This document shows positions 35,901 through 47,071 of a stretch of DNA of 64,000 nt, in pieces. The stretch spans positions 141,954,001 through 142,018,000 of the forward strand of contig NC_084468.1 of NCBI RefSeq assembly GCF_027409185.1. Direction: 5' to 3'. Every line of letters starts with the position of its first letter. Position 1 is the first letter of the stretch. The position numbers were made by a program, and so were the translations under genes. Under the pieces are notes generated by a model. It saw nothing but the letters and a program-made list of their open reading frames with translations, had not been told where the DNA came from and ran no database searches. This DNA comes from Cynocephalus volans (taxonomy: Eukaryota > Chordata > Mammalia > Dermoptera > Cynocephalidae).

Positions 35901-37550
35901 CTACAATTTTTGTTTACTGAATGAATTAATTTATTAATACTAGATTTCCCTATAAAGGTGATGTAAAACCAATAAAATACTTGAAAGAGCTGTTTAAGAT
36001 TTTTGTATTCTAATTGAAAAGCTAAAACCTAAGTTTCTTAGATCCTAAGTTACTTAGGCTCTCATATAATACATAATGTGAAAACAAGAAGATGAAGTTA
36101 GGAGTAACACATATCTGATGTGGTTTAGCTAAACGTTCAGATGGATTTTGCCAAACTCATACTTAAGGTTTCTGTTTAGCATCAGAAATTACATGAATAA
36201 CAATTCTATGAAATTTCTATGAAACTGTACGGAAGATGTCAAAGTTTTCCCTTAGAAAACTTAGGTGACATACTTCCCAAGGTGAAGTACTGAATTCTTA
36301 AAAAATTGTTCAAGATCTTTGATAAGTATTTTATTAAAGTTAGTGAAAACTTGGGATAATAAAAATGAGCTGACACATTCACAAAAATATATACTCTTTA
36401 AAAATAATTGCTTTTAGAAGTACATAGCTATTAAAAAGCTCATATGTAATTGAAAATAAGAAAAATGAAACCTTTTCAGAACATGAAAACCATGACAATT
36501 AAATTTTGATTTGATGATATTCTTAATATAATTTATGCACTTTCTGGTATATAGGGTGTTTGGATTTTTATGTAAATTAGCACACATGTTCACATAAGAA
36601 TCACAATGGGCTAGCCACCTGGTTACCCTTCTAGGTTCTAGTACCTGCTTAGAAGAACTATTGTGTTCTATTATGTCCACATTTGACCGAGGAGGGTGTC
36701 GAGTAAGTGCTGTGTTTTGTGATACTTATGCCCATCTAATAAGAAATGTATATATAGTTTACTATATATAAAGAAAATCTTATTTTTTATTTCTAAATGT
36801 TAACTCTCAGTATTAAAGGCCAGTGTTTTCTTAATTCATTTTTACAATGCTTTCATATTCATTTCCCAATTTTCATACTTTTCCGAAAGGTGCTACCTCC
36901 TGAGTTGAGGAAGGACATGATTCACTGAAATGGTAATTTACCAAATGTTCAGTTATTCTATTTACTTATCAATATTCCTTTTGGAATGGCCTTAAGAGAG
37001 GCAATGTCTAATTTTCTAGTCTTAAGGGACAGCTGGCAATTTACGCATAACAACTATCTGTTACATTTTTCTAACACATTCACTTTGTTTATAAATAATA
37101 ATGATTTGTTTATAAATAATAATGATTTTTAGATGTGAGAATGTTTACCAGGAGATTAACAATTTGTAAAAAGCCTGACAGGGCTGATGTAAAATAATAT
37201 AATTCAATTTTAAAAGCTGTAATTTCAGATGATACAGTTTACACTGCTCTTCTTAGTCAAGGTAGAATAAAGCAGTCTTCCTGTCAGGTACGATTGGATG
37301 GTGTGATACATTACCTGATTACAAAATTATTCTGGAAAAACAACCCATTTCTCTATATTAATCTGACTTGTTTAGTGTCCTTCCTCTTTCTGCATTCAGA
37401 TGAGGCACGCTGTACCAACCTAATTCTTTTTTATGTGCATTGGCTGTTTTCTGTAAAGCACCATTTTCTCTAAACTGCTTAAATAATGACAGTTTTGCAA
37501 AGTTCTGAATAGTTTTTGAACTGTCTTGAATTTTAATTTGGTGCATTTTC
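32926..37550. other. Unassigned AT-rich non-coding DNA
   Basis: The longest repeat-poor stretch of the window. I see no gene, no RNA gene and no confident repeat. A (TTTA)-rich patch at about 33110-33127 and a short tandem of GTTTATAAATAATAATGATT at about 37087-37127 are the only low-complexity features. This is where a conservation comparison would be most informative. Confidence 0.5.
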
Positions 37551-37558
37551 CTTCACAG

Positions 37559-37603
37559 CAATATTTGTGGGTTGTAACAAGAAATCTGAAAGCATGCAAC
37601 TTG
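37559..37603 (+). other. Candidate 45-bp internal exon
   Basis: A pyrimidine-rich acceptor (CATTTTCCTTCACAG, ending 37558) is followed by 45 bp and then a consensus donor (TTG|GTAAGTTT, from 37604). The 45 bp are open in frame 1 (QYLWVVTRNLKACNL) and in frame 3 (IFVGCNKKSESMQL), but not in frame 2. The length is a multiple of three, as expected of a skippable microexon. I recognise no protein. Chance occurrence of such paired splice signals in 64 kb is quite possible, so this is a hypothesis. Confidence 0.3.
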
Positions 37604-38199
37604 GTAAGTTTCAATTGTATATAACAATATTTTTATATAGCTAATACTATTTTGCAATTATATGGCATTTTTCATTAGGTAGTTGCAGCATATTTCATTG
37701 TTATTTTGTAATTATTATTTTTTTTTAAAAAAAGGAAATTAGAGAGACAAAATAGAAAATTCAAATTTATACAGCAAGTGAATAAATTCCAAATATTAGG
37801 CAAACATCTTTTCTGAGATTTTTAAGGGTTTTTTGACTGATAAAGTTAGAAATCATTTGTCCGTTGTTGAATGCTACAACTTTTATATATTGTGCTAAAA
37901 ATGTTTCCAGTATCTAGGGATCCACACATTATGTATTACAAGATATAAGTGATTAGCCTTTTATCCACTATACAAGTTGAACACACTCAACTGTGCTCTC
38001 ACTGTCAGTCAATACATTGAAATATATCCTTGCCAGTAGAATGCCAAATAAGGACTGTGATGTTTTTTTCTCTTTACAGGATTTTTTGTTATATTTTTAC
38101 TCATGATCCTAGGTGTTTGCTCTAAGGTTCTTTTCCATAGGCAAGGGTGAAAAGCTGAATAGACTTTAGTTATATTATGCAACATAGACTTTTTGTCTC

Positions 38200-38330
38200 A
38201 AAGGAAACTTTAATGACCATATAATTTATCTCTCAATTCATAAATGTGGAAACTGGAAATCAAAGTGATTGAGGAAGTTTCGCGAAGAAGTCAAAGAGGG
38301 AATTAATGGCAGGATTGAAAAGTCAAAGAA
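38200..38330 (+). repeat. MIR-like SINE remnant
   Basis: AATGTGGAAACTGGAAATCA, then AGTGATTGAGG, then AATTAATGGCAGGATTG follow the MIR core order (GAGGAAACTGAGGC ... AAGTGACTTGCC ... AGTGGCAGAGC). Decayed. Confidence 0.55.
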
Positions 38331-38586
38331 TACTCTTTTTGCTGTCTTTCTATAATACAAATTTTTAATTCTTTTTTTCTATGATCAGTTTATGAAACCT
38401 GGCCCATGTACATCATACTGAAAAAGACCTTTAAAAAAAAAAAAAGCTAATAATGGTGTAGGCTATAATGCTGCATATGCTTGTTATATGATTGCCAGAC
38501 TTGCTGTTCCCTGCCTCCCTATACATGTAAATTTAATTCTCTAGCTTTGTTTTCTAGCCTTTCTTACGTTCTTTAAGTTCTACATC

Positions 38587-38984
38587 TGTATTAGTCTGTT
38601 TCTGTTGCTTATAACAAAGCATGCAGAACTGGGTAATTTGTAAGAAAACAAAATTTATTGCTTACAGTTTTAGAGACTGGAAGTCCAAAGTCCAGGGAAC
38701 ACATGTGGTGAAGATTTTCTTTGGTGGTGACTTCAGTGATGTGAGGGTGTCACATTGCAAAATGGCAGAGCAGAGAGAGACTAACCTCTTTATTTGCTCT
38801 TCTTTTAAAGCCCTCAGAACCATGCCCCTGACCACCATTATTACTCATTCACTGTGGCACGGTCCTACAATCTAATCACCTCTTCAAGGCCCTGTCTTTC
38901 AATTACCATAATAGGATTTCCCACCTCAACAGTTACAGTGGGGGTAAGCCTCAGTGAGATTGGGGGGGCATCCAATCTGCAGCA
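38587..38984 (-). mobile_element. Solo MaLR LTR (MLT1/MST type), minus strand
   Basis: Reads the complement of a MaLR LTR: TGTATTAGTCTGTTTCTGTT at the left edge, then ACTGGGTAATTTGTAAG, TTATTGCTTACAGTTTTAGA, and CTAATCACCTCTTCAAGG on the right. The left edge begins TG and the right ends CA. A perfect 5-bp duplication, ACATC, flanks it at 38582-38586 and 38985-38989. No internal region is attached, so the provirus was lost by LTR recombination. A non-coding fossil. Confidence 0.9.
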
Positions 38985-39389
38985 ACATCTTACGCTGTGT
39001 ATTCTTTGGACACTCTTTTATTGCTTACTGATTCCACTGTCTGGCTCGGTTTTTGTTTCTTCAGTTTTTGTTCACAAGCTTTTATGCACAGTTCAGAGTA
39101 GATCTCAGCACATTGGTTAATTTTCTGGAACAGCTGATGACTCAAACAAAGGCCACTCACTTGTGATCAAATGCCACCAAGGTGCCTCATGGTTGGAGTT
39201 AGACCAGTGTCCTACAACACTTGCTTCATCCAGTAGGTGCAGGGGATCACACTGAAGAGATTCTACAGTCTATTGCCACCAACTCTTTTATGGAGATTGC
39301 TCTGTTTCTGGAAGATTCATACCTCGCTTTCATATTCTGGATCTCCTATAAATGTCTTCTCTACTTATCCCTTACTTTGCTTTAATCTC

Positions 39390-39500
39390 CAATTGATCTT
39401 AATGACAAGAACAAATGCTTACAGAACATTTAATACATGCCAGGCAATTTTTAAGGGTGCTTACAAAAACTAACGAATTTAATCTGATTTCATTAATAGC
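39390..39500 (-). repeat. MIR-like SINE remnant
   Basis: AGAACATTTAATACATGCCA, GGCAATTTTTAAGGGTGCTT and AACGAATTTAATCTGATTTC resemble part of MIR (TGTGCCAGGCAC ... TTACATG ... CATTTAATC). The orientation is tentative. Confidence 0.45.
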
Positions 39501-40211
39501 AGGATTTTTTAGATCAGAAAGTAGAGGGTCTACTACCAGATTATCTCTGCCTGACTAGTAGACATGATGATCAACATTTCCTATTCTTCTAGCCTGTGAG
39601 ACTCTTTGAACATATGTAGATGATAAATTATGGCAGGATCTTTGTTCTAGCACAACCTATGTAGTAATTACAAAATTACGGCCTTTATATTCTTCATTGC
39701 AGCCACCCACAAATCTCTAATTACTCTCATATATTTTAATATTTTAATCAAGATATAGAAGTATTTCTTTAGCAATCCCTCACACTGGAATTACAGATCT
39801 CACCATTTTTTTTCTTTTCAGTATCTACTGTTATATCAACAGCCAGTTAAAATTTAAGAATCTGTGACTCCATGGGTTGTCTTCCAGAGTATTCTGTGCG
39901 CAGCAGTGAATTCTCATTGACCATAAAGCCTACTTCAGCATCCTGTCTACTGAGAAGGTCACAGAAGAGAAATGTGGGCTTAATGATGGACCCATCCATA
40001 ACAGGGAAATCCCAAATTTTATTAAGTTTGACTGCTTTGAGAAGAAAAGAAGGATGTTATGGGAACGAGTGGGATATCAGATGCCCATGAGATTCGTGAT
40101 GCGTCTGTGTGCATGATCGTGTGTGTTCACTTGCCAACACCCGCCTCACCCCGCAACAAATCTTATTCCAAAAGCCTGTGATCAGAATTTATGTAAATTT
40201 CAGAGACTAGC

Positions 40212-40635
40212 TGCTGTGGTTTGAATGTGCCCCCAAAGGTTTAGCTTGATTTCCAATGTGGCAGTGTTGAAAGAGTGGGGCCTGAAAGTGGTAATTAAAT
40301 TGTAAGGACCGTTCTCTCAGAAAAGTATTAATTTGTAGAATAAGGGGTTCGTGGCTTAACAGGTTATCATGGATGTGGCTAGTGGATGGACTAGTGGCTT
40401 TATAAGGAGAGCAAGTGAGCACATTAACAAGCACTGTCACACAGACCTCGTGATAGGATTCCCTGCATTGCCACAGGGCTCTGTAGAAAGTTCCTACTAA
40501 GAAGGTCCTTGCCAGATGTATTCCCAGGACCTTATATGTCCCAGCCTCCAAAACTGTAAGAAACAAATTTCCTTTCTTTATACTTTACCCAGTTTCAGGT
40601 ATTCTGTTATATGTAACAGAAAATAAACTAATACA
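40212..40635 (+). mobile_element. MaLR LTR (MST/MLT1 type), 5' LTR
   Basis: Starts TGCTGTGGTTTGAATGTGCC and proceeds through CCAATGTGGCAGTGTTGA, CCCAGCCTCCAAAACTGTAA and GAAACAAATTTCC to an end at AATAAACTAATACA. TG and CA boundaries. The internal region follows directly, so this is the 5' LTR of a plus-strand element. Confidence 0.88.
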
Positions 40636-41860
40636 GAAAATTGGTACCAGGAAATGAGTTTTTTTTCTCATAACAAATACCTGAAAATGCGGAAGCAGTT
40701 TTATAACTGGGTGTTGGTAAAAGGCTAGAAGAATTTGAAAGATCAGAGTAGAAAAAGCCCAGATTCTGATGAGGGCTTAAAGGACGAAAAGACTAGGGAT
40801 AGTTTAAACTTCTTAGAGATTTCTTAGGTGGTGGTGACCAAAATGTTGATAAAAATATGGACAGTAAAGGTTATTCTGAGGAGGTCTCAGATGGAAATGA
40901 GGAGGAGCTTATTTGAAACTGGAGCTAAAGACACCCTCGTTATAGAGTTGCAAAAATCTTGGCTTTATTGCATCCATGCCTGAGGGTTTCACGGAACATG
41001 TAACTTAAGAGTAATGAACCAGGGTACTGGGTGGAAGAGATTTCTATGCTTCTTCTAACAGTTTTTGCTGAATTATAGCAGCAATAGAGGCAGAATTTAC
41101 AATTAAAAGAAAAGTAGAGGGTACAAAATTGGAAAATTTTCAGCCTGGCCACATAAAGAGAGAAAAAGCGTGTTTGGGGGAGGAAACCAAGGCATAGCCC
41201 AGCAACCTTCTACCAAGGAGATGAGTACAGAGAGAAAGGATCATCAAGAGAATGGAAGAAAGACATTGAAGGCATTTCAGAGATCTTCAAGGCTGCCCCT
41301 CCTCTCACAGAGCCAGAAGCCTGGGAAGACAGAATGGTTTCAGAGAACAGGCTTGCGGCTCCCTGTCCTGGGCGGCCTTGGGATGCTGCTCTTCCCACCT
41401 TGGCTGCTCCAGCTGTTCCAGCCATAGCTCAGTTGACATCAGGTGCTACTGGACCCACTGTTTTGGATGATATAAGGCAGAGGCCTTGGCAGCATCCACA
41501 TAGTGTTAAGTCTTCAAGCTCACAGCATGCAAGAGCTTTGGAGGCATGGCAGCCTCCACCCAGATTCCAAAGGATGTACAGTAAAGCCTGGGGACCCAGG
41601 AAGAGATTTGTTGCAGGAGTGGAGTCATCACAAAAAGTCTCCCCTAAAGCAATGCCAAGTGGAAATGTGGAGTGAGAGCTGCAGCAGAGAACCCCCATCA
41701 AGGCCACTCCTAGTGGAGCCATGGGAGCTGGACTGTCATCAAGACCCTAGAAATGTAGAGCTACAAGCATGCGACACCAGCCTGTGAGAACTGAAGCACG
41801 GCCTGAGGGCTTCCTGAGGACTTGGAGGCCCAACCTCCACAGCAGTGTGCAAAAGATGCC
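40636..41860 (+). mobile_element. MaLR internal region, 3' truncated
   Basis: Immediately after the LTR come the MaLR internal phrases AATTGGTACCAGGAAATGAG, AACAAATACCTGAAAATGCG and ATTTGAAAGATCAGAGTAGA, then CAAAATGTTGATAAAAATAT. Further on are GAGATCTTCAAGGCTGCC-like and TTCCAAAGGATGTACAGTAA. MaLR internal sequence is non-autonomous and not expected to code for retroviral proteins. Open frames at 41334-41787 have no known domain. No 3' LTR is present and the sequence ends in the unassigned block near 41870, so the copy is truncated. Confidence 0.82.
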
Positions 41861-43957
41861 GGACATGTGGTGAATGGAAAGTATTCTCCAGCTTTAATCC
41901 ACAATATAGATCTCTGAATTCAGTAGATAAATTTATAGTTAATGATTAATATTTATCTTAGCTTGACATGATATTATTCGACTCATTCAACATGTATAAT
42001 GTTAATTATTGTCTCAGTCAACTCATTATTTGATTTATCTTTGTTAGTTTATTGGTTAAGATAAGGTGTGCGTGAATATGTGTGTGTGTATATATAGGGT
42101 GGGGGTTGCACATGTGTGTTTATATAAATAAAACATATCTACTATTATAAAATTCTAATCATCGGCATCCACTGATTTATGAGGAGGGACAGCTTGCCCG
42201 TCAGTCTTCCAGGGGCAAAGAAACAATATGATTATGGTTTGGATGTGTGTCAGCAGCTGCTCTTTGGGACTATTGACCTGGCTAAATTTAATTCACCTCT
42301 GTTTGCTATCCCCTGGAAAAACACCATTTCAGTTCACATGTTTTTCAACGTGTAGAAAATAGATTTTTACAACCCTTGAAATGGCTAATTGGACTGGATT
42401 TTTGCTCTCAGGTTTTCAACTGTGATGCCAGAGATAGGAGCAAAAAGTTGGCTAGTTGTTTCCATAAGCACTCAGAGGACCTCTGCTTCTTCCTTGTCTG
42501 TTTATCACCACTCATCATCAGATACGTTTTCCAACCCGGTAGTCACTTCTGGATATAGCTCTGAGACTTTGTTTTCCACATGGCAACATAGCACGGGTAC
42601 ATTTGTATTTTATCATTTGCCAAGACAATATAAAAAAGATAATACACAATCTTTGTAAAACAGTTATTAAAATTAAATCAAGCTTATGAAGAAAACAACA
42701 AAAATCAACAGTTATGTGACCATCTAGATCTTACATATATTCCTGTTTAAAAAAAAATGTTTTATAGAATTGGGTTTATATATTAATAGTTATATTATCC
42801 TTTCTACCTAAAGCATAGCCCATGATCTTATTTTATTTCTAGATGATTTTAGATACATCAAAAGACTGAAAGTACAAGAAACAATCTGGAGAAAATGGCC
42901 AAAGATCCTGTTGTGAGAACCAGATGAACTACTATACTTGTGTTGCTATAGGGACCCCCCGTCCCCGCCTCAAGGTCCCTAATTCCCCTTGATGAGTTCT
43001 GTGTCAGAAGACTGGCTTAGGTTTAGTGATTGGGCAAGAGATAACAAGTTCTCCACTGCAGTGACTGACATCAGCCTTCAACTTTTGATCTTCTTTGATT
43101 GTATAAGTCAAATAATGTTTTCTGCCCATTCTTCTGTTTCAGCCTCAGGAACACTGCTGTCTGTTTATCATTGCCACAGGTACTTATGGGCCAAGGACCC
43201 TTTGTAATCCATCCAAATCTTGCTTCCAATTTTGATAATTATGGACACATTAATTATGTTAGTTAATTACCACCCTGTGGCCTCTGATAATCTGCTGTCC
43301 TCTCATCCTGTTGTTAATAGAGAGCCTAGTTCCAAGGCAGAATCTCCTGTTTTCAATCTTTGACTTCAGGAAAAGATCACCAGGGAGCTTCCCAACAAAG
43401 GTATATCATTCATATTGTTTTAGCAAAAGGATTGTCCTCTGGGCCCTCTTGGAGAACAGAGTGAGCTGGCGGACTTGGGTTTCCCCTAGTAAATTTTTTC
43501 TAACATGCCCCACTCTATGAGCTTACCAATTTACTCCTTGATACTGTGTGAAAGCAATTTTGGCATTTCTACGTCACTGCAAGTTATTGACATCGCTAAG
43601 TTTCAAGAAGCCATCCACCTAGAGGTTAGGATAAGCCACCATATGTCTGTCATGATATTATATTCTGAGTTATAAGAGAGTGTCACTATATCAATAAGCT
43701 CTCCTCAATTCATTCATTTAATTCCAGGTCTCAATACTAGAGTCCAGTACTCTCAAGATTTACTTCCAAATATGTTCTCCAGATTTTTGCTGGTTTATAT
43801 TATTCAGAACCTGAAGTTACTTTTGTAAGTAAGCTATTTGCTTCTGCAACAGGACCGTATTTTCCTTTCAGGGCCCATGCTGAGTCTTGGCCCTACTTCC
43901 TGGCCTAGGGGAAATCGAGATATGCAAAGACAGATTGTGAGAAGGAAAAGCATCATG
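41861..43957. other. Unassigned non-coding DNA
   Basis: No recognised gene. Possible old-repeat DNA extends through about 42840-43950 on the minus strand, contiguous with the ORF at 43958-44398. A C-run with GGGACCCCCCGTCCCCG lies at 42951. Confidence 0.45.
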
Positions 43958-44398
43958 TTATGAGGCATTCATTTTGGGTGAAGTCTTTGAATATTTTTCT
44001 TCTAAAAGGAGTCTTCTTATCTTTAATTGGAGCAGTTTATTCAAGGTTCTCAAGATCTTTAACTCAAATGGTCCAACTTTAAGTCTCAGTTTCCTATTTC
44101 TTCCCTCTCTGGGACTTAACATTATCATGAAGACCTGCCATCCTTTGCATTCATTCTCCCCTGTAACTTTGTTACACATAATGAAATTCTGGTCTTGAAT
44201 TTCCTTAGTGCAGATGATGTACTTAAATGCTGCTATGTAGGGCACCTGGCTTGCATAACATTCCCTGAGTTGATAATTATATGATCTGAGCCCTTCATTT
44301 TCCTCCAAAACTGCTAAGGCATCACCACAATCTTCATAATTATTTTTACCCTTGTATCTTTCAGGTGCTAGAGGTACTTCACAGCCAGTTCTTCCCAT
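43958..44398 (-). other. Unidentified 146-codon open frame
   Basis: The frame starts at ATG 44396-44398 on the minus strand and ends at 43958. It is the longest open frame outside L1 ORFs and simple repeats. The product begins MGRTGCEVPLAPERYKGKNN, is charged and lysine-rich (KLRLKVGPFELKILRTLNK), and shows no signal peptide, transmembrane segment or domain I recognise. It has no splice or promoter context that I can see, and the surrounding minus-strand DNA looks like an old repeat. It may be a remnant of a retroelement 5' region or chance. No function is proposed. Confidence 0.3.
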
Positions 44399-45482
44399 TT
44401 CACCTGCATCTCATCTCATTTACTAAGAAAGAGAGTCTTAGTAATTACGATGCTGTATCATGACATAGGTTATTACCATCCCACTTGTCATCAGCAATGC
44501 ATTGCTTGTTGTCATCTGACTAGTGACTAATCTAATTCCAAGATCCCATCTGGATTGTCTGCTTTCTAGGATTACTACTAAATTATATTAAATTGGATTC
44601 CTTTAAAGCAGACTCTCAACGAAGGGCTTAAGCACAGGTGGTCTATTTGGGAAATGATAGCAAGAAGCACAGATGAAAGGTCTAGGAAATATCAAGGAGA
44701 GAATAACACTAATAAAGAATATGCAAAAGAATGGGTTACTCTTCTGGGATACTGACTATCCTACTGGGATGCTCCAATAAATGTGCTGGGAAGACTGGGG
44801 CATTTACTCACCTACTGCCATCACTCATTGGTTTAGTTGAGGATTTTTCTTAAAGGCATTAATTCCACACAATTGTAGGTTATACATATGAAAACTAAGG
44901 GAGCCCCTACTGTGTGGGAGAAAGCCCTTAGGCTGAAAAGAAGAAAGACTTACATTTAGGGTGCAAAGCTATATATATATGCAGGAAACTGTATCACAGC
45001 AATAAATCAACACAGAAAAAGGCTAAAGGCAATTTCTACAGTTTTCCTACAATTATTTCTACAGTTACCAACTTATGGCCAATCCTGTTTCTCTATACCT
45101 CAACCTATCTAACTCCTCCATCTTCAACATGGTTATAATTTTCTGTAAATATGTAGGTAGATATCTTTAAAAAAGAGCAATTGTTTAATAAAATAACCAC
45201 AACAATATCACTACACCTTAAAAGAAAAAAATAATTCCTTAGTATTAGTTATCATCAAATATCCCATTGTAAAATTTTTTGGTTTGTTTTTTTGAATTAG
45301 AATCTAAAGATGCTCTACATGTTTAAATGAATTTTAAATCTTTCAATCTATAGTTTCTCTCTCTCTCTTTCTCCTTCATTAAAAATTTTTAGTCATTGTA
45401 ATGTACTGCCTTTGCCTGTTTTCATCTGCATTGTCTTAACATGTTTCTCTCTGTCTTTCATTTCCTACAAAGTAGTAGATTT
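44399..45482. other. Unassigned non-coding DNA
   Basis: No gene recognised. It ends at the left target-site duplication of the full-length L1. Confidence 0.5.
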
Positions 45483-45497
45483 AAAGTCATGGGCAGG

Positions 45498-45893
45498 CTC
45501 CCTTCCCTCCTTGATTCGGTTCCTTCCCTGTATGGCCTGTGCCGAGCAGTACAGGGAAGGAACCTATAGATTAAAAGAGACTAAAAAGGGCTGACCAGAG
45601 AGGCACCCCACGGGAGAGGACTGAGATCTGTCAAGACCACACTCCCCATGGTGCCAGCATGAGACCGAGCAGTTAGGCCTCACCACTGCTGGACTCCATC
45701 CCCAGCCCAGGTGAGTGCACAATGACCGAGAGGTGCCTCCCCGGAGAGGCCCAAGACCCGAGCTGACCATGCACTGGAAGCACCAGTGGGTGATCAAGCA
45801 GACACTGAGGCAGCCATGCCAAATTGGCAGCCCCAGCAGCATCTTAGCCAGACAATAGTGCCGAACCAGTGGACCATTAAACCCCCTACCACA
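45498..45893 (+). promoter_or_regulatory. L1 5' UTR with hairpin
   Basis: The region upstream of ORF1, about 400 bp. In L1s this part carries the internal promoter, and that role is family knowledge here. Near its start is a perfect 15-bp inverted repeat, GGTTCCTTCCCTGTA at 45518-45532 and its complement at 45550-45564, with a 17-nt loop. An in-frame ATG at 45786 lies 36 codons upstream of the usual ORF1 start. Confidence 0.65.
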
Positions 45894-46891
45894 ATGACTG
45901 AACATCAAAGGAAAGATACCAGAAATATGAAAAATCAAGAAAGTACACCACCAAAGGATAACAACTCTGAAGGTCTAGAGCCTATAGAACAAGAAACCCA
46001 TGAAATGTCTGACAAGGAATTTCAAGTGATAATTCTAAGGAAACTAAATGAGATACAAGAAAACTCAGCTAGACTACATGATGAAATGAGGAAAAGAATA
46101 CACGACCTGAAAGAAGAAAGGTAGAAGGAAATCAATGCCCTGAAAAAGAATGTCGCAGAGCTTACTGAGCTGAAAAATTCACTCAACAAAATAAAAAACA
46201 CAACAGAGAGTTTAACCAGCAGGCTTGCAGAAGCAGAAGAGAAAAATACTGTCCTTGAAGATGGGCTGTTTGAAATAACAAAGGCAGACAAAAAAAATAA
46301 TAATAAAAGAAAGAAAGAAAAAAGAATTAAAAACATTGAAGAAAATCTAAGAGAGATATCAGACAACCTTTAAGAGCTCAAATATCTGAGTCATGGGTAT
46401 TCCAGAAGGGGATGAAAAACGAGATTGCATTGAAAACATATTCAACAAAATAGTGGCAGAAAGTTTCCCAGGTATAAGAAAAGAATAGATATTCAGATTC
46501 AGGAAGTTCAAAGATCCCCAAATGTATTCAACCCGAAAAGGTCTTCTCTAAGACATGTTATAGTCAAATTGGCAAAACTCAAAGACAAAGAGAGAATCTT
46601 AAAAGCTGCAAGAGAGAAGTGTCAAATCACATACAAGGGAGCCCCAATCAGGCTAACATCAGACTTTTCATCACAAGCCCTAAAAGCCAGAAAGGAATGG
46701 GACGATATATTCAAACTACTAAAAGACAGAGATTGCCAGCCAAGAATACTCTACCAGCAAGGCTATCCTTCTGAAATGAAGGGCAAATGGTATATTTCTC
46801 AGACAAACAAAAACTGCAGGAGTTCACTACCACATGGCCACCCTTACAAGAAATTCTCAAGGGAGTACTGGGTTTGGTACCTGAAAAATAA
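45894..46891 (+). pseudogene. L1 ORF1 pseudogene
   Basis: In an intact L1 this ORF codes for the RNA-binding chaperone ORF1p, about 330-340 residues. Start at ATG 45894 (TEHQRKDTRNMKNQESTPPK context). An N-terminal heptad-like coiled-coil segment spans about 46000-46370, rich in K, E, L and N. A TAG at 46122-46124 (after the LKEER codons) and a TAA at 46371-46373 interrupt it in the same frame. The RRM part begins near MGIPEGDEK (about 46395) after a frame change. The C-terminal domain is visible as KCQITYKGAPIRLTSDFSS (46600-46680) and ends near 46891 after another frameshift. Confidence 0.88.
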
Positions 46892-47071
46892 CTACCACTG
46901 CTCTAAAAACTCCAGAACAATTAAAACACACTAGTAAAATAAAAATGCCAACAATGAAGAGAAAAAAAGTTTATCTACAACCCAAAGAACCAACAAATAC
47001 AGAATACAAACAGTAAATCAGAAAGAAAGGAACAAAAGATACCTAAGACATCCAAACAAAAATCAATAAAA

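Noticed and set aside
41170..41787. Overlapping frames on both strands in the MaLR internal region
   Set aside because: MaLR internal DNA is non-autonomous and GC-rich here, which favours chance open frames. No retroviral domain is visible.
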